A stretch of 25,414 bases of DNA from CAZJHX01 sp964545715. Lineage in GTDB: Bacteria; Myxococcota_A; UBA9042; GCA-2863065. The translations under genes and the position numbers were made by a program. Positions 8,309 through 14,494 of the stretch are shown here, piece after piece. Under the pieces are notes generated by a model. That model was not told the origin of the DNA and searched no databases. It saw only the letters and a list, made by a program, of their open reading frames with translations. Positions within the stretch are counted from its first letter, which is position 1. Every line of letters starts with the position of its first letter. The stretch is taken from contig CAZJHX010000151.1 in the NCBI GenBank assembly GCA_964545715.1, forward strand, positions 1-25,414. Direction: 5' to 3'.

Positions 8309-9088
8309 ATGGACGCTCATGATGAGATACGACGCCTGAAACGGCGCCTCGAGAGGGAACGAAAAGCGCGGCGAGAGGCCGAGACCATCGCCGAGCGGGC
8401 CACACGGCAGCTGTACGAGTCCAACGAGGAGCTGCTGCGGTTTGCGCGAGTCGTGGCGCACGACCTGAAGGGCCCGCTGCGCACCGTGACGGCCTTTACC
8501 CAGCTGCTGAGCATGCGATACGCGGACAAGCTGGACGAAAAGGGCGCGCTGTACATCGACACGATCACCGGCGGGGTGCATCGCACCATCCACTTGATCG
8601 ATGAGCTGCAGCGCTACGCGCGGGCCACAACCGACACGGCGCCACGTGACATCGTGCGCTTGGGAGAGGTGCTCGGAGCCGTGGAGGCCGACCTCATGGC
8701 GCTGATCAGCGAGCAGGGCGCCACGATCGAGCGCAGCGAGCTGCCGGAGGTCCGGGGCAACGCGGTCCAGCTGGGGCTGATCTTTCAGAATCTGATCACG
8801 AACGCGATCCGCTATCGCTCGGACGCGGCGCCCGTCGTGCGGATCAGCGCGGAGCGCGACAGCGAAGCCTGGGTGATCTGTGTGGCGGACAACGGCCGCG
8901 GCATCCCCAAGCAATTTCACCAGACGATCTTCAACATCTTCGACCGCGGCGACGCGGACCGTGACGAGGAGGGGACCGGCGTGGGCCTCGCCATCGTCGA
9001 GCGCATCGCATTCCGCCACTCCGGGCGCGTCTGGGTCGAGTCCGAGCCTGGACAGGGCTCGCAGTTCTATGTGCGCCTGCCCGCCTAA
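8309..9088 (+). CDS. Soluble sensor histidine kinase, H-NOX partner
   Basis: A 259-residue cytoplasmic kinase with no membrane segment or sensor domain of its own. Residues about 5-45 are a charged coiled coil (R-R-L-K-R-R-L-E-R-E-R-K). The HisKA region carries the phospho-acceptor His51 in V-V-A-H-D-L-K-G-P-L. The ATPase domain shows the N box (N-L-I-T-N-A-I-R-Y), G1 (D-N-G-R-G-I-P), F box (F-N-I-F-D-R) and G2 (G-T-G-V-G-L-A-I-V), so it should be active. With only 6 nt between it and H-NOX, the two form one operon and the H-NOX protein is the probable input. No response regulator lies in the window, so its target is elsewhere. The 3' end overlaps the convergent tonB gene by 4 bp. Confidence 0.94.
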   Translation: MDAHDEIRRLKRRLERERKARREAETIAERATRQLYESNEELLRFARVVAHDLKGPLRTVTAFTQLLSMRYADKLDEKGALYIDTITGGVHRTIHLIDELQRYARATTDTAPRDIVRLGEVLGAVEADLMALISEQGATIERSELPEVRGNAVQLGLIFQNLITNAIRYRSDAAPVVRISAERDSEAWVICVADNGRGIPKQFHQTIFNIFDRGDADRDEEGTGVGLAIVERIAFRHSGRVWVESEPGQGSQFYVRLPA

Positions 9089-9972
9089 GGCGTAAACACA
9101 ACCGTGTGACGGATGGTAAACGGGATGGGCTTGCCGTCCTTTGTCGCTGGATCGAAGCGCATCTTACGCACGACACGCTTTGCCTCTTTGTCGAAGAAGG
9201 TGCCGGCGTTGCTCGGCTTCATCTTGATCTTGGCGCCCTTCACGCGGCCCTTGTCGTCGATGCGCAGCGACAGGGTGATCACGATGGGGCGGCCGGTGCG
9301 CGGCGCGTCGTCCGGATAGACGCCCTTGACCTTCTTCCGCACACGCGGGGGCACGATCTTCGGCTTGGCGGCGGGCGTGATCGGTCCGACGGGACCAGTG
9401 CCTTTTCGGTCGGGCGGGGCGTCGCCGCGTGGGCCGTCATCGGGGCGGGAAGACTCCGGCGTGTGCTCCACCTCCGGGTTTCCAAAGACGTCCTCGTCAC
9501 CGCCATGGACGCGAGGACCGCCTGTGCCTTTGATCGCGGTGCTGATCACAACCGTCTTGGGCTTGGGCTTGCTCTTCTGCTTTGACTTTCGCGGGCGGCG
9601 CTTGCGGGTGCGTGGCGTGCGCTTGGGCGCCGGCTCGATCTTCTTCTGGGTCTCTTTGGGCTTGGCGTCGGGCTCCAGGCGCTCCAGCTCGGGGAGCGGC
9701 TCCAGCTCGAGCTTGGGGATTTCGACCGGCTCGGGCACCGGCTGCCGCTTCTGGATGTCCGGCTTTTTGAGTCGGATGTCTTTGTCGAAGGTCATCACCT
9801 CGACCCGCTCGGGCTCGTCCCACTCGTCCGGGTCGGGGACCGGGGAACAGTACACGGCCACGGCAAAGCCGAAGTGGGTTACGAGCCCCACGGCCAGCGC
9901 AAGCAGCATCCGGCGCCGATCCTCGACGCGGTCGCTTGCGAGCGGCCAGAACCGGACGGGGACGTCACTCAA
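9085..9972 (-). CDS. tonB: Energy transducer TonB
   Basis: A 295-residue TonB: a short cytoplasmic N-terminus with a basic patch (D-R-V-E-D-R-R-R), one membrane segment (about 22-42, L-L-A-L-A-V-G-L-V-T-H-F-G-F), a long Pro/Lys/Glu periplasmic linker (P-V-P-E-P-V-E-I-P-K, then K-S-K-P-K-P-K), and a C-terminal TonB domain (about 215-295: I-T-L-S-L-R-I-D-D-K-G-R-V, V-R-K-M-R-F-D-P-A). It couples the ExbB/ExbD proton motor to outer-membrane receptors. The assigned start is TTG, eight bases inside the end of exbD, which implies translational coupling; an ATG at residue 22 would cut into the membrane segment's flank. It is the last gene of exbB-exbD-tonB and its stop overlaps the convergent kinase gene. 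Confidence 0.92.
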   Translation of the reverse strand: MSDVPVRFWPLASDRVEDRRRMLLALAVGLVTHFGFAVAVYCSPVPDPDEWDEPERVEVMTFDKDIRLKKPDIQKRQPVPEPVEIPKLELEPLPELERLEPDAKPKETQKKIEPAPKRTPRTRKRRPRKSKQKSKPKPKTVVISTAIKGTGGPRVHGGDEDVFGNPEVEHTPESSRPDDGPRGDAPPDRKGTGPVGPITPAAKPKIVPPRVRKKVKGVYPDDAPRTGRPIVITLSLRIDDKGRVKGAKIKMKPSNAGTFFDKEAKRVVRKMRFDPATKDGKPIPFTIRHTVVFTP

Positions 9973-10396
9973 TCGTCTGGCGCTTGGTATTGAGAGCGAT
10001 CTTGGTCACACGCTGCAGCCTCAAAAAGTCCATCAGCGTCGCCACCTCGCCGTGGGTGATGCGCTGATCGGCCGAGATCATTGCCTGCGGTTTGACCTTT
10101 TGCTTGCGCGTGAACGCTATGGCCCCCTGAAGCGCGTCGAAGTCGGCCTTCTCCCCGTTAAGATACAGATCCCCGCGCTGATCGATCACCAGATTCAGCA
10201 GGCCCTTGCTCAGCATCTCTTCGGCGCTGGCGGCTTCGGGGAGATCGACGGGGATCACGCGCGGCTTTTCGCTCTCGTGAATCACCTCGGTGGTGACCAT
10301 AAAAATAATCAATAAAACCAGGATGATGTCGACCAGCGGAGTGACGTTGATGCTGGTGATGAGCTCGTCGTCACCTGTCTGGGCACCACCGGCCAT
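9965..10396 (-). CDS. exbD: Biopolymer transporter ExbD
   Basis: A 143-residue ExbD/TolR protein. The N-terminal motif I-N-V-T-P-L-V-D-I-I-L-V-L-L-I-I-F holds the single membrane helix with the proton-channel Asp (Asp23). The periplasmic part (about 50-143) has the usual L-N-L-V-I-D-Q-R-G-D-L-Y-L-N-G and A-D-x-x-x-x-H-G-E-V features. It forms the inner-membrane proton-driven motor with ExbB. The ATG shares one base with the exbB stop and the 3' end overlaps tonB by 8 bp, so the three are one tightly coupled operon. ExbD rather than TolR is preferred because tonB follows and no tol-pal genes are near. Confidence 0.95.
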   Translation of the reverse strand: MAGGAQTGDDELITSINVTPLVDIILVLLIIFMVTTEVIHESEKPRVIPVDLPEAASAEEMLSKGLLNLVIDQRGDLYLNGEKADFDALQGAIAFTRKQKVKPQAMISADQRITHGEVATLMDFLRLQRVTKIALNTKRQTIE

Positions 10397-11040
10397 TAAG
10401 ACTCCGCCTTGGACTGGTCTTTGAGGTGCGCCAGGAGCACGTGGGTCAGCGCGTTGGCGCGAGCGGAGCGATCTTTGATGACCCCCTTGAACTGGTTGTA
10501 GGCGATGACGGCGGGGATGGCAACGAGGAGGCCGACCGCTGTGGCAACCAGCGCCTCAGAGATGCTGCCCATGATCGCCCGGGCGCGGTCCACACCCTCG
10601 CCGACAGACTCCAGCTGGCTGAACGCGCTGATGATGCCCAACACGGTGCCGAACAGACCGATGAACGGCGCGTTGTTGCCCAAGGTCCCGAGAAACGGCA
10701 GATAGCGGTCATACGACACGCGCTCAGTGACCAGCGCGCCCTGGACCACCTCTTCGACCGACTCGCTGCCGCGATGCATCGCCCGAATGCCTGCCGCGAT
10801 GACGTGCCCCTCCATGCTGGGCTTGGACAGCACGGTTTTCAGCGCGCCGTCCTTGTCGCCCGCGCCTAGCGCCTCGTCCAACGCCCGCGCCAGCTTGTCC
10901 ACGTCCACCGTGCGGCGACGATAGAAGAGCATGCGCTCGACGATGATGTAGATCGACGCGACAGACAGGCCCAACAGCAGGTACATGACCCACTCGACGC
11001 CGACGAGATCAAAGAAATGGGAGAGTTTTTCGGTTAGCAT
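10396..11040 (-). CDS. exbB: ExbB/TolQ/MotA-family proton channel protein
   Basis: A 214-residue protein of the usual ExbB size. A first membrane helix lies at about 17-36 (W-V-M-Y-L-L-L-G-L-S-V-A-S-I-Y-I-I), then a cytoplasmic helical region, then two helices: L-G-T-L-G-N-N-A-P-F-I-G-L-F-G-T-V-L-G-I with its family signature, and A-L-V-A-T-A-V-G-L-L-V-A-I-P-A-V with the pore-lining Thr. It is the first gene of exbB-exbD-tonB. The 60-bp gap to the divergent prenyltransferase gene must hold both 5' control regions, but I see no convincing -35/-10 pair there and only weak ribosome-binding sequence before this ATG. Confidence 0.95.
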   Translation of the reverse strand: MLTEKLSHFFDLVGVEWVMYLLLGLSVASIYIIVERMLFYRRRTVDVDKLARALDEALGAGDKDGALKTVLSKPSMEGHVIAAGIRAMHRGSESVEEVVQGALVTERVSYDRYLPFLGTLGNNAPFIGLFGTVLGIISAFSQLESVGEGVDRARAIMGSISEALVATAVGLLVAIPAVIAYNQFKGVIKDRSARANALTHVLLAHLKDQSKAES

Positions 11041-11100
11041 CCGGTACTGCTCAGCTCCAACTGGAACCGTGAAAGTCTATTACTGGGCCCCCGTACGTCA

Positions 11101-11997
11101 ATGAACAACCGCCCAATCTCACTGTTTCTGAGCATCAGCCGCTTTCATATCGTGGCGATCGCATCATTGGGGACGTTCACGTTCGGCTGGCTATTCACCG
11201 GCGATTATCCGTGGGCGCTGGCCGGTATCTGCGCACTGGACTGGTTTCTGGTCAACCTGCTGAACCGCGTCGTCGATCTGCGCGAGGACCGGATCAACGC
11301 GATCACCGGCGTCGATTTTGTGGACCGCAATCGACGCGCGATCATGTGGCTCGGGTTTCTGCTGCTGTTCGGCTCGCTGGCCACTGTGCATCTGCTCTTT
11401 CCGCAGATCACGGCGCTGCGCATCGGCTACCACTGCCTGGGCCTGGCCTACAACTGGCCGCTGCTGCCGGGCGGGCGCCGCATCAAAGAGCTGTATTTCT
11501 GGAAGAACACGGCCAGCGCGATGGGGTTCATCCTCACCGTATTCTGTTATCCGCTGGCGGTGGCAGGCTGGGGTGCCGCGACCATGCCGCCGGGCATCAC
11601 CATGGCCACGATCTGGGCCACGGGCGCCTTCTTCATCCTGTTTGAGCTGAGCTACGAGGTGATCTACGACCTGCGCGACGAGGAGGGCGACCGGGCGGCC
11701 AACGTGCGCACGTATCCGGTCGTGCACGGCCAGGCGGGCGCAGTGAGAATCATCGACGGGCTTATCGCGACGTCCCTGGCGGCCATCATCACGGGTTATG
11801 CCGCCGGTGTGGTCCCCTGGCGCATCTTCATCATGTGTCTGGCGCCGGTCATCAATCTGGTCTTCTACAAGCGTGCGATGAAGCGCGGCATTACCGCGGC
11901 TGACTGCATCAACGTAACCTGGCTGGGGGCGGCGCTGCTCTTCACATACCACCTGTGGATCGTCGCCGGCCTGCCCGGCGTGGGGCTGCCGACATGA
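11101..11997 (+). CDS. UbiA-family prenyltransferase
   Basis: A 298-residue integral membrane protein with eight or nine hydrophobic helices. The first Asp-rich motif of UbiA enzymes is N-R-V-V-D-L-R-E-D (N-x3-D-x3-D) and the second is Y-D-L-R-D-E-E-G-D-R; both bind Mg-diphosphate of the prenyl donor. The acceptor is not evident from sequence. The next gene is a CruF-like carotenoid protein that overlaps by 4 nt (ATGA), so a carotenoid acceptor, as in lycopene elongase (LyeJ/CrtEb), is a reasonable inference. Ubiquinone, menaquinone or heme-O type enzymes are less likely given that partner. No clear ribosome-binding site precedes the ATG. Confidence 0.88.
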   Translation: MNNRPISLFLSISRFHIVAIASLGTFTFGWLFTGDYPWALAGICALDWFLVNLLNRVVDLREDRINAITGVDFVDRNRRAIMWLGFLLLFGSLATVHLLFPQITALRIGYHCLGLAYNWPLLPGGRRIKELYFWKNTASAMGFILTVFCYPLAVAGWGAATMPPGITMATIWATGAFFILFELSYEVIYDLRDEEGDRAANVRTYPVVHGQAGAVRIIDGLIATSLAAIITGYAAGVVPWRIFIMCLAPVINLVFYKRAMKRGITAADCINVTWLGAALLFTYHLWIVAGLPGVGLPT

Positions 11998-12785
11998 TCG
12001 GACTCGAGCTCGCCTGCCTGGCGATCGTCGGCACGTACGTAGTGGTCAAGCTGAGCCGGGAGGACGAGCCCGAGCGCTTCGCTGCGCGGCTGTTCTTGCT
12101 GATCATCGCGGCGTGGCTCGGCGAGAACAGCGTCATCCATACCTACGGCTTCTACGAATACAGCCCGCGCTGGAGCCTCTTCATCGATCAGGTGCCGCTG
12201 TTTATCGTGCTCATCTGGCCGGTGGTGATCCTGTCCGCATACGATCTTGCCACCTACCTCGGTGACGTCCGCCTGGCGTTTTTGATCGTGCTGGCCGACG
12301 CCTCGCTCATCGAGCCGATCGCCGTGCAGTCCGGCCTTTGGTGGTGGTCACAGCCCGGCTTCTTTGCCATCCCGCCCATCGGTGTCCTGGGCTGGGCGTT
12401 CTTTGCGGGGCTGTGTGTGGTCGTCTTCGAGCGCCTGCGGCCCGTGTGGGTGCTGGTGCTGCCGCCGCTGCTGGTTCACGGGGCCCTGCTGTGCGCCTGG
12501 TGGGGCGGTCTGCGCTGGGTCAACGCGCCGATCAGCGACGCAGCGGCGGTCGCGGTCGCCTGGGCTTGCAGCCTTCTGGCGCTCTTCTTCGTTGTGCGGG
12601 GCCGCGTACGTGAGCGCGTGCCGCTGTTCGAAATGCTGCTGCGCGTGCCCGCGGCGGGGTTCTTCTTTGTGCTGTTGGGGCTGTTTGCGGCCGACCGTTC
12701 GATGCTGATCATCTACGCCGTAGCGTTCGCGCCGCCGTACCTGGCAATGGTGAATCTTTCACCACCGCGGCTACAGCGGTGGTGA
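11994..12785 (+). CDS. CruF-like carotenoid biosynthesis membrane protein (DUF422 type)
   Basis: A 263-residue membrane protein with about seven helices. The ATG at 11994 overlaps the prenyltransferase stop as ATGA, the usual sign of coupled translation. Family features are G-E-N-S-V-I-H-T-Y-G-F-Y-E-Y near residue 40 and W-W-W-S-Q-P-G-F-F-A-I-P-P-I-G-V-L-G-W-A near 115, which resemble the conserved Trp/Gly-Pro-x-x-x-x-G-W block of CruF/DUF422 proteins. CruF members hydrate carotenoid psi-ends (for example in the bacterioruberin pathway, where a UbiA-type elongase acts first). The exact reaction here is inferred only from family and neighbour. The last codons lie inside a perfect hairpin. Confidence 0.82.
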   Translation: MIGLELACLAIVGTYVVVKLSREDEPERFAARLFLLIIAAWLGENSVIHTYGFYEYSPRWSLFIDQVPLFIVLIWPVVILSAYDLATYLGDVRLAFLIVLADASLIEPIAVQSGLWWWSQPGFFAIPPIGVLGWAFFAGLCVVVFERLRPVWVLVLPPLLVHGALLCAWWGGLRWVNAPISDAAAVAVAWACSLLALFFVVRGRVRERVPLFEMLLRVPAAGFFFVLLGLFAADRSMLIIYAVAFAPPYLAMVNLSPPRLQRW

Positions 12786-12792
12786 AAGATTC
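12752..12792. terminator. Perfect 17-bp hairpin at the cruF-like 3' end
   Basis: The left arm GAATCTTTCACCACCGC (12752-12768) and right arm (12776-12792) are exact reverse complements around a 7-nt loop. The hairpin covers the last codons and stop of the carotenoid gene and lies between two convergent genes, so a bidirectional transcription end or mRNA-stabilising structure fits. There is no U-tract on either side, so it is not a classical intrinsic terminator. Confidence 0.6.
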
Positions 12793-12799
12793 TACACCA

Positions 12800-12814
12800 G
12801 GGTGGGAGGGTGGG
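12800..12814 (+). other. G-quadruplex motif with single-base loops
   Basis: GGGTGGGAGGGTGGG has four G3 tracts separated by one base each, the pattern known to give very stable parallel quadruplexes. It begins 8 bp after the hairpin and ends 3 bp before the stop of the convergent lipoprotein gene, in the 32-bp gap between them. A small 6-bp stem (12815-12831, loop AAAAC) follows. Together with the hairpin it may stop polymerase or protect 3' ends. Confidence 0.55.
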
Positions 12815-12817
12815 TCC

Positions 12818-14353
12818 TCAAAAACTGAGGATCGTGCCGGAGAGCGCGATGGTTGCACTCAGACTCTGGCTTTGGAGCGAGACCAGGTGATGTTCGCCTG
12901 CCGCTCGGTCCGTCCAGATCAGGAGATCGCCTTGCGGACGTGAATGCAGGATGTCTCCGGCCACCTTCAGGCCCAGTGTTTCGATGGACGCAACGCCTGC
13001 GTCGATGCGGTGCAGCTCGCCCTCATCCGAGATGAACACGCTGTTGCCGTCGCTGCTGCTGGCGCGCTGCGTGACTCTGACCGCCTGGCCGTCCAGCACG
13101 GCCATGTCGCCCGACTCGGGGTCGACACGCGCGGTGAACGCCTCGCCGTCCACGACGCTGTCCACGTAGATGCTGTCGCCCGTTTTGTCGTAGAAATAGC
13201 GGGGCCGCTCGTCGCCCACGTCGGTGATCTGCCACTTGTAGGTCTCGACGTCCACGACGATGACGCCGAAGTCTTTTTCCACGAAGTAATTCCACTCGAT
13301 CATCAGCGTCTCGCGACTGGTCCAACCCAACGCAGTCTTGCCGTCAGGGCCCCACTGGGCGGGACCGAAGCCGGGCACGTTGGCCTTGTGCTCGCCGGTC
13401 TTGAGATCCACGATACTGATCGGGTCGTTCCACTCGTTCCAGTCGTCCCAATCGTCTTCCTCTTCCACGATCTCCTCGACCACCTCGGGCTGCGCCACGA
13501 TGATGTCGTGCATGCTGCACTGCCGCGGCGCCAGGATGGCCAGGTCGCCCTCGGGCTGCAGCTGCAGATCGTCCGCGCAGTTGGGAAACTCGATCTCGAA
13601 TTCGAGAGACGGCGAGGCTGTCGTGAAGCTCTGCAGCAGCACGTTTGGCAGCCCGAACTTGTCCCAGTAGCTCATGGTCACGATCATCTGCGTCGCTGAG
13701 AAATCGATATCTCGCGCCGCGTACGTGGTCATGAAGAGCTCGCCGGTCGCCTTGGCGATGTCGATGATGACGACACGGCGCAGGCTGAGGTCGTAGACGT
13801 CCTCCTCCCAGGCCGCCAACAGCGCGGGATCGTTAGGGAGGTTGGCGATTGCGGCGTGCGCGCCGTCGTCGGAGACTCGCAAGGAAGAGTACTCCGCGTC
13901 CGCCTGATAGATGGTGGTGGGCGCGCCGGTCGGCAGCGCGATGCCCAGGACCTGGCGGCCGTCCTCGGCCAGCAGGATGGCGCGGTCGCCGGCGCCGGGT
14001 GCGATGGCCCGCAAGCCGCAGAGATCGTTACGGTAAGTCACGTCGCTCGTCTCGATCTCGGCCACCGCCAGGCACCGGCCGCTGGTGGTCGTGGCCAGGC
14101 TTAGGATGAAGCGCCCGTCGGTGGAGATGACCACGTCCTCAGTGCCGGGCCCGCTCACGATCGGGGGCTCGGTCGGGTCGATGGGCTCGGTCGGCTCGGT
14201 CGGCTCGGTCGGCTCGGTCGGGTCCGTCGGGTCTGTCGGGTCTGTCGGGTTGTCAGGATCGGGGAACGGCACCTTGATCGGCTCCTCTGACGGGATGCAC
14301 CCGATCAGCCCAGCCGCAAGCACGCCGATGATAAATTTTGTTCTGAGCCGCAT
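12818..14353 (-). CDS. Lipoprotein with Thr-x-Pro linker and probable beta-propeller
   Basis: A 511-residue protein starting M-R-L-R-T-K-F-I-I-G-V-L-A-A-G-L-I-G-C, a clear lipoprotein signal. ATG 14353 is preferred over ATG 14368 because GGGGG lies 8 nt upstream and the basic n-region follows at once. Residues about 30-65 are tandem T-D-P/T-E-P/I-D-P triplets, a rigid extended linker off the membrane. The remaining 440 residues read as repeated short beta segments (V-I-S-T-D-G-R-F-I-L-S-L, L-R-V-S-D-D-G-A-H-A-A-I-A, W-G-P-D-G-K-T-A-L-G-W), typical of a WD40/TolB-like propeller, with an acidic Trp-rich insert (E-E-E-D-D-W-D-D-W-N-E-W). It is transcribed away from the VWA lipoprotein operon from a sigma-54-like site. 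Ligand and function are unknown. Confidence 0.87.
   Translation of the reverse strand: MRLRTKFIIGVLAAGLIGCIPSEEPIKVPFPDPDNPTDPTDPTDPTEPTEPTEPTEPIDPTEPPIVSGPGTEDVVISTDGRFILSLATTTSGRCLAVAEIETSDVTYRNDLCGLRAIAPGAGDRAILLAEDGRQVLGIALPTGAPTTIYQADAEYSSLRVSDDGAHAAIANLPNDPALLAAWEEDVYDLSLRRVVIIDIAKATGELFMTTYAARDIDFSATQMIVTMSYWDKFGLPNVLLQSFTTASPSLEFEIEFPNCADDLQLQPEGDLAILAPRQCSMHDIIVAQPEVVEEIVEEEDDWDDWNEWNDPISIVDLKTGEHKANVPGFGPAQWGPDGKTALGWTSRETLMIEWNYFVEKDFGVIVVDVETYKWQITDVGDERPRYFYDKTGDSIYVDSVVDGEAFTARVDPESGDMAVLDGQAVRVTQRASSSDGNSVFISDEGELHRIDAGVASIETLGLKVAGDILHSRPQGDLLIWTDRAAGEHHLVSLQSQSLSATIALSGTILSF
14164..14252 (-). repeat. In-frame 9-bp tandem repeat coding the T-x-P linker
   Basis: Nine-base units such as GGCTCGGTC and GGGTCTGTC follow one another and encode the T-E-P/T-D-P triplets of the propeller lipoprotein. 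Units on each side of the block are identical to their neighbours, so copy number could vary by slippage without a frameshift; this would alter linker length only. Confidence 0.75.
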
Positions 14354-14396
14354 GGTGTCTGCCCCCATTTTTTCGCCGTTGATCGTGGGGCTGGCT

Positions 14397-14414
14397 GTGC
14401 ACGGGGTGTGCCAA
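14397..14414 (-). promoter_or_regulatory. Sigma-54-type -24/-12 promoter for the propeller lipoprotein
   Basis: Read on the minus strand the site is TTGGCACACCCCGTGCAC: the -24 element TTGGCAC and the -12 dinucleotide GC are separated by the diagnostic GG-N10-GC spacing, and TGGCAC matches the consensus exactly. The expected transcript start is near 14387, about 34 nt before the chosen ATG at 14353. Confidence 0.65.
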
Positions 14415-14439
14415 GGGAACGTTCAAAGTTGGCACACCC
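14404..14439. promoter_or_regulatory. Inverted repeat between the divergent promoters
   Basis: GGGTGTGCCAA (14404-14414) and TTGGCACACCC (14429-14439) are perfect 11-bp inverted arms formed by the two facing-away -24 elements. The 14-bp centre contains the palindrome GAACGTTC (14417-14424), which might be an independent regulator site. Confidence 0.6.
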
Positions 14440-14446
14440 TCTGCAG
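14429..14446 (+). promoter_or_regulatory. Sigma-54-type -24/-12 promoter for the VWA lipoprotein operon
   Basis: TTGGCACACCCTCTGCAG has an exact TTGGCAC -24 element and GC at the right distance (GG at 14431-14432, N10, GC at 14443-14444); the -12 box is C-T-G-C-A against the T-T-G-C-A consensus. The predicted start is near 14456, which rules out the in-frame ATG at 14408 and supports translation from 14495. Confidence 0.7.
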
Positions 14447-14494
14447 AGATACCCCATGGCGAAACTCCATAATCGGACTCACGGGGGACAGGGC

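Noticed and set aside
14408..14494. Upstream start for the first VWA lipoprotein (ATG 14408 or 14456)
   Set aside because: ATG 14408 lies upstream of the sigma-54 site and 14456 falls on the predicted transcript start; ATG 14495 has a ribosome-binding site and begins the signal peptide.
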